Shown piece after piece: positions 9,640 through 21,821 of a DNA stretch of 64,000 nt (position 1 is the first letter of the stretch; the number at the start of each line of letters is the position of its first letter). Position numbers and translations under genes: made by a program. The notes under the pieces were generated by a model that saw only the letters and a list, made by a program, of their open reading frames with translations, was not told the origin of the DNA and did no database searches. The DNA lies in the NCBI RefSeq assembly GCF_032884065.1, contig NC_088864.1, positions 20,680,654 to 20,744,653 of the forward strand, in the 5' to 3' direction. This stretch comes from Artemia franciscana (Eukaryota > Arthropoda > Branchiopoda > Anostraca > Artemiidae).

Positions 9640-12600
9640 CTATTTCTTACAACTTCTAATCGAATGAATCACATTCGATCCTAAGTTTATACGATCATCC
9701 GTTCCATAAAAATTTTATGTGCCCGGGGCATAACTTACAACCCTTCCTACTGCTCTCTGGAGGGTTGTGTCTACCCTGAAACCATTGTTATATGTTTTTT
9801 GGGCAAAATGGTTGTCTCGCAATTTTGATCGGGTATGTTTGGAGAAAAGAGGGTGTCAGGAGGGGCTAGTTGCTTTCCATCAATTTTAATTCTGAAAAGG
9901 GAACTAGAACTATGAATTTCCAATCAAATGAGTTTCCTCTAAAGTTCACACAACCACCCCCTTCGATAAAAATCTTACATGCCCCCGGGGAGACAACTCT
10001 TGCCCCCAGATTTTGGAGTTTATGGCAACGCCAAAGGCATTATTATGTTATCTTTGGACTGCTTTTGAACAAATGACTTTGTCAAAATTTCCATTGGATG
10101 TATTTCGGCAAAATTTGCTGTAAGGGCAAAGTAGACCGATCATTTTGACTCTTATGAAGGGCAATATAATTTTTGATTTCCATTCCAATGAGCACCCTCT
10201 GAAGTTTATAGCGAGGTTCATCCTCAAAGGAATAATTTATGGACCTTTTAACTACGCTGGACATAATGATTAGCTCAAAATTTTGATTGGATGTCTGTGG
10301 GGGAATGAAGGGCGTGGGAGGAGGGCTGGTTGTCCTCCAATCACTTTGACCGTTAAAAAGAGCACTAGCTCTTTCAATTTGCAATCGAATGAGCCTTTTC
10401 CGAAGTTTTTATGTCAACTGTTTCTATACGAAGTGCCCTGGTCTAAAATCATTTTATTTGTTTATTTATGGTGGTTTGTGGTAGCTTAACGCTTGTAAAA
10501 CTATTTGACTTTATTTCTGATCATTTTTGGCTTCATGGAGTTCTTTAGTTTTTTGGAAAAATTTGATTTGTGAAAAAGTTTAGACAGCGCAATAGCGCTG
10601 TCTAAGTAAAGTGCGATCTGGGAGCAAAATATTATTTATTCTTGTTTTTTTTTAGACCAGGGCATCTCGCATAGAAAGAGTTGTCGTTGAAACTTCGAAA
10701 AGGGATCATTCAATTGGAAAATTGAAGGAGCTAGTGTCCTTTTTAAGAATCAAAATGATAGGAGGGTGGTAACTCCTCCCCCAGCCTTTCATTCCCTCAA
10801 ATACATCCAATAAAAATTTTGAGATAACCATTTCGTTCAGTGTGGTTGAGTGGTCCAATAGCGTAGTTCAAGATAGTAACCCCACAGCCCCCAGGATAAG
10901 GTTTTTAAGCTATTCCCCGGAGGCATATTTGGTTTAAATGGAAAGGGTGGCCATGTAAAATTTGTTTAGGGCTCATTGGATTGGAAATAAGAAATTATTG
11001 TGCCCTTCTTAAGAGTCAAAATGATCGGTGGGCAACTTGCCCCCACCCCCTCCTCCAGGTCTATTTTTCCCAAATGTATTTTATGGAAATTTTGAGGTAG
11101 CCATTTGTTCAAAAGGAGTACATAGATCAAATAATAAGGCCTTTGGGATTGACACAAACCCCAGAGCCTAGGAGCCAGTGTTGTAAGCTATGCCCCAGGG
11201 GCGTATAAACTTTTTATAAATGGATGGTTGTGTAAACTTTAGGGGAAGCTAATTTTACTAGAAAAGTATAGTTCTAGCTACATTTTAAGAGTCAAAATTT
11301 ATGCAGGGCAACTAGCCCCCACAAATGAATATACTCAGTTATTCCTGAGCTACTCCCTTTTGACAATTCTTGTAGAGATAACGTCTTTTTATTTAGTCAA
11401 CACTCCCCTCAGCATTCTCTGAAAGACTCACCTGAATGCCCTTCATCTTTTTGAAAATCAAAGCTCAAACCAGCATACCTTTTTCAATAACCTGTACTAT
11501 ATGTAAACAATGAACGAATTGCCTAACTTACAGCCCTTACCCTGAGGGCTCTGGGAAGGTTGACATCCCCTAAGACATAATTAATGGACCTTTCGAGAAA
11601 ATTAACAAAATAAGCCTCTTAAAATTTTGATCGGATGTGTTTTGGGGAATTATAGGCTTGGGAGGGGGGTTACCCTCCATTCAATTTTGACCCTTACAAA
11701 GGGTACTAAAACTTCCGACTTTCAATCAAATGAGCTTCATCTGACCCAAAGTTTATGCGACCGACCGTTCCATAAGAGCATTATATGCCTGGGGCATAAC
11801 CCATAACCCTTGTCCCTGGGTTCTTGGGGTCTGTGGCCATCATATAGACATTTTTATATTATTTTTAGACTATAAACAACAAAATGGCTATCGCACAATA
11901 TCAATTGAGTGCGTTTCGGGAAAAAAGGATGTAAGGGAGTGGGGACTAGTTGCCCTCGATTACTTTTGACTCTTAAAAGAAAACTAGAACTATACGTTTC
12001 CAATCAAATGAGCCTTTTCTAAAGTTAACACTACCGCCCATTCCGTAAATACCTTATATGCCCCCGGGGCTTAACTTACAACGCTTAACCTCGGACGCTG
12101 GGATATTCCGTTAACCCAAATGGTTGTCTCAAAGTTTATATCGGATGCATACGTGGGGGGGGGGCTACCCTTTGATCAATTTGAATATCGAAAAGGGCAC
12201 TCGAACTTATGATTTTCGATCCAATGAGCCTCTTCCAAAGTCTATACGACCACCCTTTCCATAATAATTTTGTATGCTCTTGGTGAATGGACTTACAAAC
12301 CCTTGCGCTGAGGGCTGTGGGGGGGGGTCATCCTCAAAGACATAATATCCAGACCTTTCAACTACACTGAACAAAATAGCTCTCTCAAAATTTGGTTGGA
12401 TGTATTTGAGAAAATGTTGACCATGCGCTGGGAGGGGGCGCCTGTTGCCTCCCAATCACTTTTGATTATTAAAAAGGGCACTAGCCCCTTCAATTTCCAA
12501 TCAAATGGACCCTTTTCAAAGTTTCTACGACGACAAATGGCCATCTCAAATTTTCTAAAGAATGCAATCGGGGAAAATGAGAAGTAGGGAACGCGGCTTA

Positions 12601-12930
12601 TGACTACCCTCCGATCACTTTGACTCTTAAAAAGGGCACTAGAGCTTCTGATTTCTGATCCAATTTGCCTTATCCGAGTCTCTAAGACTACATTTTCCAT
12701 AAAAGCATTAAACGCCCTCAGGGTATAACTTACAACCGTTACGCTAAGGGCTGTGAAGGGGGGGGGTTGTGATCGTCAAACACATAATTTCCATACTTAT
12801 CAACTACGTTGGACATAATGGTTACCCCAAAATTTCTATTGAATGTACTTTGGGAAATGATGGGCCTGGAGGAGGGGGGCTTGTTAACCTCCAATCCCTT
12901 TCGACAATTAAAAAGGGCTCTAGAAGGAAC
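9640..12930 (-). repeat. Family 3 diverged tandem array (-)
   Basis: About 3.3 kb of units run in the opposite orientation to 4745-6166. Recurrent plus-strand motifs are TTGCCCTC(C/G)AT, TTTTGACTCTTAAAA, GGGCACTAGA, ATCAAATGAGCCT and GGGGCATAACTTACAACCCTT. Units are strongly diverged. The array abuts the Helitron-like 3' end within about 40 bp, so it could be internal to that element. Short open frames inside show no conserved protein. Confidence 0.65.
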
Positions 12931-13739
12931 TAAAAATGGAATATTAAAAGGAACTAAAAATGTTTAATCAAAAGAAACTGTATACACCTGATCTTTTAAA
13001 TTATTTTCAGTTTTTCGAGAATTACTTATGGGATTGACTTTACGGGGTGGAGTGTTGGAGGGTAGAACGGTCAAGTAAACTTTAAATTTGACTTGTGGAC
13101 GCGGACGAAATTCAAGCGACAGTGTTTGTTCCCAGGTCATTTAAATAGCATGTCAGCAATATGTCTAGTATGGGTCACAGGACAAAGTTGAAACTTTCAG
13201 GAAGTATTAGAGAGAGGATGGGGAAAACGATGAAAATCAAATTTAGTGTTTGGAAGGGAAGAGGACAATATTCTGTTTGTCTCCGTTGAAGCTAAAAAGA
13301 CATTTTGCACTATAAATTTCTAAGGAACCTATTATTTAGACACGTTTAAGCACTAACGCAAGTCAAAAGACACTTAGTACTATAAGGGTGTCAAAATGGC
13401 GTATCTGCAACATCTTAGGAGCCGTTTCGGGTATTCTCAAAGAATTTACAGGGAGAAAGAGACAAGCCATTATAATTAAAAGTTAGCGTAGAGCTAAACC
13501 AAAAGACTCTGTGTACATTTAAGTTAATATTTATTTCTTTATACCCATTATTCAAATGATGTAACAAGATGGAGTAAAGATAAAAAAGCATGGTATGGAA
13601 ACCAATGCATGCACTTACTATTATCATAAGAACAATATACAGATATTAAAATAAAACACGAGCAGGAAAAAAACTCAAATATTTGTAGTCCAAATATTGT
13701 CATGACAAAACAAGCAAAACACTAATCCTATTTTTTTTT
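12931..13739. other. No recognisable feature
   Basis: Mixed-composition DNA without coding or repeat structure that I can support, apart from a short duplicated AAGGAACTAAAAATG at 12935-12970. Confidence 0.4.
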
Positions 13740-14060
13740 CCTTTTTTCCTGGCTGCTCCATATAGAGTAGTTGGTCTCACAAAATTGAAAGGGCATTCAT
13801 TCGATTAAAAACTAATGGACCTAGTGTGCTTTTTGAAACTCATAAGTAAAAAGAGGGCATTCAACCCTCTTTCCGTGCCCTTTTTGCCTTCTGTTTTAGG
13901 GTCAACATCTTGGGATAGTGATTTTGCTTCAAAAAGGTGAAAGACTCGTTAAATTTGCTTGTAAAGATGACATGGTCCTCAAAACCCAGGAACAAGGACT
14001 GTAAATAATACAAATCGGTGATTGTTTACAGGCCCGTTTTATAGTGGGTGAAAAGGAGCA
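13740..14060 (+). repeat. Isolated copy of the family 1/3 shared module
   Basis: The order of motifs matches the shared module: GGGCATTCATTCGATTAAAAAC, CTAGTGTGCTTTTTGAAA, GAGGGCATTCAACCC, TGGGATAGTGATTTTG, AGGAACAAGGACTGTAAATAATAC, TGATTGTTTACAGG. It is strongly diverged. Confidence 0.5.
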
Positions 14061-14654
14061 GGGGTTTCTTTGTTTTGGGTTTATGATTGACTCAAAACAT
14101 GTAAACATCCACTTTCTAGGCCAAGCAGGCCACCTGTTTCTAATCGTAGGTAACGATGTAAGGTCACCTAAAAAAAAACTGAAGCTCCTAGCCCTATCAG
14201 TTTTAAATAATGCACACAAGTCTTGGCTTTGGGGGTTTGCCACCCCTCAAAAAACAATAGAAACGGGCTGAAATAAAAAAAAAAGATCAAGGAAACTTGA
14301 AGTTCCCTGGATAGAGGGGAATATAGTGCCTCGGGCAAACTTAAATGGCAAATTCGTTTCTCAGAAAAATTGGCTATTTTTACAGATCAGCTTGAATCTT
14401 ATACCTGTCCTTCTATAATATATTACGGGTAATTATTTGGTTAAAATAGTAATAATAATAATAAAACTAACTTCCTATTTATGTAATTGCGATAAACAAG
14501 CACTTGAACAAGGTCATACATCCTTACCCATCTATCCAATCACCCAGCACAAAAATTATAACCAATCCATTAGCCAAGTAATCATGTTTTAAATTATGTA
14601 AAGTTATCATTGATAAATGTAAGTTGCTGTTTAACCGTCAAGAAGAATATACTA

Positions 14655-15770
14655 CTGCTACTATTAATGAATAATTGCAGGATCCAGCTACCTAAGGATA
14701 ACATAGGTGCGCGCACTCCCCCTCCGTCCTACTCTATCCAATGGCTCCCTCTTAACACCCATTCAAGAATTTCAATTTTCCTTTAAATCTTTCCTTGTGA
14801 CTTCTTCCATCCTATATGGGGACGAACGTTTCTTTGTTTGGCCCTAAATGGCTCGTCGACAGGGACGATCTTCGGCCGTTTGTAATCCTGCATCCACAAA
14901 ACGTGATCTAGGTATCTCAACCTTTTTCTAATTATAGCCCTAGAAAGCCGAATTAAGCCCTATTTTTCGTGCATCCGACTGTTTCGAATACCGTCAGTCA
15001 GACGTGCACCTAAAACAATCTGTTTAAAATTTCTCTGGAAAAAATATAGCAAATCCTCCTCTGTCTTTCGGAGCGTCCGCATTCCAGAGCCATTCTAGAC
15101 TTCTAGACAATACCTTAATCACAATCATAACAGTAGATTTCTATATGCAAATCTTAATTCGCAAATATATCTTACTGTTCTTCCACACATTTTTGTAACT
15201 GTGAAAGAGCACCCTGGGCCTTCACTATTGTTTTTTTTCAATATCGCAACTACACCATCATCCTTATTGATAATACTACTTGGGTAAATGAAGCTATCCA
15301 CTTGATCAATCTTTTTGTTACTAACATCATTTCATTACTTTCTCTTATTCCCAATCGGAGTGACTTAGCTTTCTTAACATTAATTGTCAAAACTATTTTT
15401 GCACTCTTAACTCTCGAAACGTCTAAGAATTCGTTTGTTTTTTTAAGATTTTCATCGCTCAAATCATCAGGAAAATCTAAGACTATCAGAGTTCTGCTTC
15501 CCCATTTGATTCCGTGCTATCTTATTACCTTTGCTGTGCTCCATAGGACAAAGTCCATCATAATGATTCGTATGAATGGGGATACAACCTAGCCCTGCTT
15601 AACTCCTTATTCAATACGAAATCAAATACTATATCCTTAACCACAACAATGTTATTCTCGTACACAGCCCTAATCACAGTAATATATTTATCTTGTGTAC
15701 CTTGCAAGGATAGAACCTATGCCAAAGATCTTCTATCGGCCTAATCAAGTACGTACTCATAATTTCTAAA
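14655..15770 (-). pseudogene. RTE-like LINE fragment, reverse transcriptase end (LINE-2a)
   Basis: Read on the minus strand, broken frames give reverse transcriptase palm remains (LDFPDDLSDENLK at 15445-15480, where the usual A/Y-x-DD motif is FPDD). These are followed by INVKKAKSLRLG and the C-terminal region that is better preserved in LINE-2b (58905-59640). The 3' end is a TAG-rich tail (14655-14675). Stops and frameshifts make it non-functional. The family is RTE-like on general motif resemblance; an exact clade needs a phylogeny. Confidence 0.7.
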
Positions 15771-17699
15771 ACAGAGGAAAGGGGGGTCGGATAACTTAAG
15801 CATTTTCTTAATTATTAATCTAAAGTGAAAGTTTGCCCGACCCATCCTCTCTCCTTCCTAAAGCCAGACTTTTCTTCTCCTAAAACTACAATTAAGATAA
15901 ATGAATGCAAATAAGTAATATTCCGATTCAGTTTTGTTCTAAGTAGTGCTGTGAAATTTTTACAACGCTAGATGGTGCTGGGCAGTTTTGCAGAGATAAT
16001 TTCCTTGCTTTCTCTGATACTCTTTATCTTCTTCTTTTCTTCTAAATTTGGAGCAGTCTAGACGCCTAATATAAAAAAAATAACCAACCTCCTTAATTTA
16101 GTGTTTACTAAATTCTTTGTTGGCCTATTTTGATTCCTAGCAGGTCATATATTTTTAAAATACTCTTTTTATTATGAAGTATCGTTGTTTCTACAGGGAA
16201 GATGAACTATTTTTGTTTTCGTCAGAGGACTTCTCTATAAATTGGAATTGAATACTAATAGGCTACTTCTGTCATAAGTCTGTTACATCAGGTCGTGAGC
16301 GTCTTATTTGCATCATTTTGACCTTTACAGCATTTTTTTTTTATAATTAAGCATGCTAATTCTATTCTGCTTGGTCCTTCATTAACTTTGTTACTGAATT
16401 TCTAATTCGCATAGGTACATTATTGCCTGACCTAGTTATTGAAAGTGAAAACTCAAAAAAGGTAACCCTGTAATTTCAGAAAAATAATTTTTTTCATATT
16501 TATTCAAATATGAAAAGTTCTACTGGCCTAAGGTTTTATACCAATGTAGTAGAATGCTAGATCAGTCTACTGTTTAGTCTGAAGACTAGCAGTTTTGAAT
16601 CCCCCCCCCTCAGTATTCCCTTTTGATAGTAGCTGTAACAATTTAGATTAGATAAAATTTTCATCAGGGCAGGTCAGCCTAAATGAGACATTACCTTGAA
16701 ACTAACTACTTGAGACTTTTAGAAACAATGTATAACTTTGTTTCACTTTTCAGAGATGAATTATCTTGATCAAAACAAATTTGATGATTGTATTTCAAGG
16801 GAGAAAGCCATATAAGTTTTCTTCAGGGGGGAGGGTCATTCTCTTTAGAAGATTTCTAGAAGCAAGGCTATAAAGAAAATGTGCAGGTAGGTAAAATGTT
16901 TGACAATTTTTTTAATAGTATTACAGTGGTAGCCTAGTTAAAGACCTAAGATTGGTAGCCTATATGCCAGGTAAAAAAGTACTTTATCAATTTTGATCTA
17001 AATAGACATTAAAAATAACAAAAAGAATTGACTACCCTATATATGCCTCCCACTCTGTAGGCTACTTATTGTAAACTATTGAAACAATGTATAACTTAGT
17101 TTTCACAATTTGACAAAAAGTGTCAGAGTAGAGACACAGACATTTATTTACTTCTATGTTGCAAAGCCTTTTTTCAACATTTCAGGTCCTTATAAAAATT
17201 CTCTAGTACCCCTCCCCCACCCTCTTTGCTTCTGTTTCAATCAGGTCTTATCAAATATTACATAGAAGCTTGGTAAATGATTTCATAAAGTTAAATGTCC
17301 CTTGGAGTTGGTTGAAAACAATGTATGACAATGTATTTAATTATTATTATTATTAAATAGAAGTATTTTTTATTTTCATTTGAAAGAATGTGAAAGAAAG
17401 CTTAGCTATTTTATTTGGAAATATAAGACTGACATGGTTTAGATTGTCCTATCTAGTTGGGTAGAAATTTATTAACCAATAGTATAGCAGTACACTGTCA
17501 TATATTTTGTAATACCTAAACCAAGAAATACTAGAGTAAAAAGAATTTGACTCTAAACACTGAATGTTTTTATCCAGGGGATATGGCTCTAATTTCAAAA
17601 CCAGCTCTTAAGATTAGTATCAAATTAAAGAATGGGTTAATTTTTTGAAGACTACACAAACAATGTATTTGTGTTTTATGCATTGTTTCATTGCAAAGA
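15771..17699. other. Intron-like AT-rich DNA
   Basis: No coding sequence was identified. The phrase ACAATGTATAAC recurs near 16727 and 17086, which may be outliers of the 570-bp tandem repeat that follows. Confidence 0.4.
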
Positions 17700-18960
17700 G
17701 TCAAATATATACCCTGAATTATATGTTTGCAAAAAACTATAAAATTATGTGTGCAATAAAGAACAATTTAGCTAGGAACAAAGTAATTATGGTACATCAC
17801 ATGATGCCTTTTTTATTTGTATTTGTATTTTATGGATAAAACAATATTTAATAGCAAATAAATTATTTTAAAAGTTTTATCTTTGACGAAAGATTCAAGC
17901 ATACTTTAGGTTTCTTAAGGCAAGTAAAAACAGTTTGCAATGAAACAATGTATTACATATTGTCTTATGTCAGATTGCATTTGTGACTATTTGTAACATT
18001 GTTTTCTCTCTATTTTTGAAGAAGACTTGTTAATGTTGCCAAACTTAAAACTGTGAGTATCTGCTGAAATTGTCACCAGTATTTTACAGGAATTGGAGAA
18101 CAATGTAGGCTATATTAATTTTATCGTTTATGTGGCACTCACTTTGAATGGAAGTTGATATAACACTGTCTTGATTATTAATGAGGATTAATTCTGCACC
18201 AGTACCATTGGGATACTCACTTATATTATTAGTTAAGGTGTACCAATTAACCTAACCCTCCTCCCCATAGGTCAAATATATACCCTGAATTATGTATTTG
18301 CAAAGAACAGTAAAATTATGTGTGCAGTAAAGAACAATTTAGCTAGGAACAAAGCGATTATGGCACATCACTTGATGCTTTTTTTCATTTGCGTTTGTAT
18401 TTTATGGTTGAAACAATATTTAATAGCAAATAAATTATTTTTAAAGTTTTGCCTTAGATGAAAGATTCAAGCATACTTTAAGTTTCTGAAGGCAAGTAGG
18501 AACAGTTTGCAATGAAACAATGTATTACTTTTCATATATGTCAGATGTATTTGTGACAATGTATAACATTGTTTTCTTTCTATTTTTGTAGAATACTTGC
18601 TAATATTGCCTAACTTAAAACAATGAGTATCTTCTAAAATTGTAATCAACACTTTATAGGAATTGGAGAACAATATAGGCTATATTAATTGTATAGTTGA
18701 TGTCACATTCATTTTGAATGGAAGTTGGTATAGCACTGTGTTGACTATTAATGAGGGCTAATTTTGCACCAATACTGTTGGAATACTCACTTATATTATT
18801 AGTTAAGGTGTACCAATTAACCTAACCCTCCTCCCCAAAGGTCAAATATATACCCTGAATTATATATTTGCAAACAGTAAAATTATGTGTGCAATAAAGA
18901 ATAATTTAGCTTGGAACGAAGTAATTATGGTACGTCACTTGATGTTTTTTTCATGCTCTT
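17700..18960 (+). repeat. 570-bp tandem repeat, about 2.2 copies
   Basis: GTCAAATATATACCCTGAAT starts units at 17700, 18271 and 18841, a period of 570-571 bp. Units share TGTGTGCAATAAAGAACAATTTAG, GATGAAAGATTCAAGCATACTTTA and AGTTAAGGTGTACCAATTAACC. Divergence is moderate and the third unit is partial. It lies upstream of the zinc-finger exon, possibly in its intron. Confidence 0.85.
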
Positions 18961-20022
18961 TGAAATTATAAAATCGTTTCAGGGACAACTTCTTTTTAAA
19001 GCTCTTAATGTAGCCTAAAACAGCCCATAGGAACCCAGAATTTAAAAATGCATTTTCACAAAAGATTGAGTGAAAAAGAAATTGTCATTTGCACCTGATC
19101 CAGGAATATTACTTATTATTTCGATTAATATTAATACTGAAATATTATTTCAAAAGCAAATTTGCAGGAATTTCTACAAAGAGCCCAAAGCCCCTTAAAA
19201 ATAAAAAGTGACATTTTTGCATAGGTGGCATAGAACTGATTTTTTTTTCTTTTTCATTCTGATTTTTGTTTCTTTGTTGCTATCAGAGAACTGAAACACT
19301 ATTGAGGTCAAATCAAGGCAAATTTTTATATTTTATTATTTGTTAACTATTTTTTTTCAATATTACGTCATAATCAGTTCCTGAGACTACACTGGCTAAT
19401 AATGATAAAAAATAAAATCGCAAAGAAAGGAAGAAAACGATGAAAATAAACAGCCAGTAAAAAAGTTGAAAAATTTCGCAAATATTTCGGTCCAGACCTC
19501 TGCTTGACTTTCTTCAATGCAAATCAAAACTGAATTAAAACGACCTAAAAACAAAACGCAAAACTAAAATAGGATGACCCTTTCTGTGTAATGGTGAAAG
19601 TGTAACTGAATAAAAACCCTAAGTCTAAATGGTATTTCACAATTTGATCTTACCTAAAGCACTCTTAAAGGCTGATCGCTTTCCAGGTAGATTGTTATCA
19701 GATATTCTATTTGATTTCAGAACATAATCTTGTGGATGTATGCGAAAACGATCAGAATTAATAATTTCATCATAAATGGGACTTTTGATTTTAATTTCAT
19801 CATTAGTGGGACTTTAAACCCCATAAATGGGGTTTAAGGTTTTTCCAGTGTCTCTATGAGAGCTACCTTTCGGTGCATGTGCTTTTTTTTTTATCACAAG
19901 TGCATCACTGAAAACTTGCATGAGACATTTAACGGAGGCAATAATGGAGGTGTTGTAAACTAAAATGAAAAGTGTGGATTGTTGTACAAATGTTGAGCCA
20001 AGGCGGAATCAAAAGGAATTAA
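18961..20022. other. No recognisable gene
   Basis: Intron-like DNA. A local duplication of the phrase TTTAATTTCATCAT..GTGGGACTTT occurs near 19760-19830. Nothing else is supported. Confidence 0.4.
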
Positions 20023-20275
20023 TATACAATGCCATTTTAATAATTTATGTGCGGAGAGCCAAAATCAAACATGCATTAATTCAAAAACATTCAGAAATTA
20101 AATAAAAAGAAATGTTTTTTTTAACTGAAAGTAAGGAGCGACATTAAAACTTAAAACTAACAGAAATCATTCCATGTATGAAAGGGGCTGTTCTCTTCTC
20201 AACACTCCGCTCTTTACGTTAAAGTTTTGTTACTGTTTAATAAAGAGAATTGAGAGAAAGAGTCAAACTTATCTG
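20023..20275 (+). mobile_element. Truncated family 1 element
   Basis: It contains the 3' spacer (GTGCGGAGAGCCAAAATCAAAC), the left hairpin arm (GAAAGTAAGGAGCGACATTAAAAC) and a loop in the reversed orientation, then breaks off near 20275. It lies about 220 bp upstream of the zinc-finger exon. Confidence 0.7.
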
Positions 20276-20479
20276 TATGTGCAAACAACCAGGGGAAAAT
20301 AAGTTTTTGTTTCGAAAAATATTCCGCTCTTTAGGATTCTAAATCGTCTCAAGTTTGCAATGTAATTTTATCTTTACTTGAAGTTTAACGAAATGAGAAA
20401 TTTATTATGAGCACTCTGTAGTCTGTATCTTATTCGACTTACACTTTACACAGGGTCGTATTCAGGTTTAATGTATGTT

Positions 20480-20494
20480 TTCTCTTAATTTCAG
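20480..20494 (+). promoter_or_regulatory. Splice acceptor before the zinc-finger exon
   Basis: TTCTCTTAATTTCAG is a typical pyrimidine tract ending in AG. It places an intron directly upstream, so the exon begins at about 20495 and an upstream 5'UTR exon lies elsewhere. Confidence 0.75.
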
Positions 20495-20528
20495 ATATTA
20501 TTACCCCGAATACCATTGAAGAGTTAAA

Positions 20529-21821
20529 ATGTATATTTGTGAAGTATGTAACAGGACGTTCAATCGAGAGTCAGCATTGACAGCCCATAAACGACTTCAT
20601 GTAGATGGGGAGCCATTAACATGTGAGACATGCGGCAATCGTTTTACGAACAAGTTGGAGTTTGATCAGCATGCTTGCGGTGAACTAGAGGACATGCTAG
20701 CCTCTGAAAACAGCGATGAAGAAGATGGGCAGCAATTTTTTTCGTTTGGAGGGAAGTGTCAACAGAGACAATTTTTAGCCCATGACAAAAGAAAGAAGAA
20801 CCTTCCTTTATATCGAGAGAAAATCAAACTTAATGAAATATATGGAGAAACTAGCCCAAAATTGAAAAAAAGTTCTATTTATGATTTTGATGCAAGGCAA
20901 GATGAATTTCTTACCATAAACTTTGATGAAATGCCTACTCTTTGTGCATTGACGCCAAATAGTAACTCAAAGCATGAACCAAGTAACACTCCTAGTCCTT
21001 CACTTGATGAAAGTTTTGATGAAAACATGGATGAAAATTTTGTTTTGGATTTACGGGTAAGTCCTAAGCCAGGACTTAATCGAAAAAGTAATAAACATTT
21101 TGAGAAAAAAACTAAAGCAGAACCAGAATCTCTGGGTAAAATGAGGCCTGTTAATAAACCTTCATTAATTTCTGATTCATCCACCGATCAAGGGTCAAGC
21201 TCAGAGCCAGAGCATCAACTAAGAAAAAATGGAAGTACTTGTCCAGTTTGTGGTAAAATTTTTAAAGCGTTATCAGAAATGGAAAAACATAGACGAATTC
21301 ACACCGGAGAGAAACCTTTCTCTTGTAGTATCTGTGATAAAAGTTTTAAGCAAAAAGCTCATTTACATGTGCATAAGCGTGTACACACTGGTGAGAGGCC
21401 ATATCCATGCAATCACTGTAATAAATCTTTTGCTACGCATTCTGGCCTGCGAAATCATCTAAATACGACTAAAGGTCAGAAGCCATTCTCTTGCCCTAAA
21501 TGTAGTAGGACTTTTGTACAGAGGTCCAGCTTGGATCAACATGTTCGAATCCACACAGGACAGAAGCCATTTGTATGTGATGTATGTGGCAGCAGCTTCA
21601 CACAAAGAACTAATTTAGCCAACCATCTGCGTGTTCACTCTGGTGAACGAACATTCACCTGTGACATCTGCGACAAATCCTTTGCGCAAAATTCGAACCT
21701 CATAGCACATGTTCGTGTTCACACGGGTGAAAAACCGTTTTCATGCCAGGATTGTGGAAAGTGCTTCTCTCAAAAATCGAACTTGTTTACACATATGAAA
21801 TGTCACCAGATCAAAAGTTGA
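20529..21821 (+). CDS. C2H2 zinc-finger protein, 430 aa
   Basis: Probable nuclear DNA-binding regulator. It has nine C2H2-type fingers. Finger 1 spans residues 4-24 (C-x2-C-x12-H-x3-H). Finger 2, from C32, ends HAC (His48, Cys50), an atypical spacing. An acidic/serine-rich unstructured stretch (about 51-235) follows, then seven tandem fingers with first cysteines at 238, 266, 294, 322, 350, 378 and 406, joined by TGEKP-type linkers. Finger 5 (from C294) lacks its last histidine: the ligand site reads HLNTT. VLDLR at 172-176 resembles a CtBP-type PxDLS motif but lacks the proline. The start is well fixed: an in-frame TGA lies at 20517-20519 and a splice acceptor just before it. The coding part is one exon. 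A donor-like GGGTAAGT occurs inside it near 21056. Ortholog not recognised; many animal zinc-finger proteins look alike. Confidence 0.92.
   Translation: MYICEVCNRTFNRESALTAHKRLHVDGEPLTCETCGNRFTNKLEFDQHACGELEDMLASENSDEEDGQQFFSFGGKCQQRQFLAHDKRKKNLPLYREKIKLNEIYGETSPKLKKSSIYDFDARQDEFLTINFDEMPTLCALTPNSNSKHEPSNTPSPSLDESFDENMDENFVLDLRVSPKPGLNRKSNKHFEKKTKAEPESLGKMRPVNKPSLISDSSTDQGSSSEPEHQLRKNGSTCPVCGKIFKALSEMEKHRRIHTGEKPFSCSICDKSFKQKAHLHVHKRVHTGERPYPCNHCNKSFATHSGLRNHLNTTKGQKPFSCPKCSRTFVQRSSLDQHVRIHTGQKPFVCDVCGSSFTQRTNLANHLRVHSGERTFTCDICDKSFAQNSNLIAHVRVHTGEKPFSCQDCGKCFSQKSNLFTHMKCHQIKS

Noticed and set aside
12207-12700. Overlapping minus-strand frames of 82 and 112 codons
   Set aside because: They lie in the family 3 tandem array and the frames are not maintained among its units.
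13929-14271. Opposing frames of 104 and 75 codons
   Set aside because: They overlap the shared repeat module and have no recognisable motif; each other's complement explains their length.
15445-15480. CTGATGA..GAAA on the minus strand, resembling a hammerhead ribozyme core
   Set aside because: The intervening bases cannot form stem II, and the sequence is explained as the catalytic region of a decayed reverse transcriptase.
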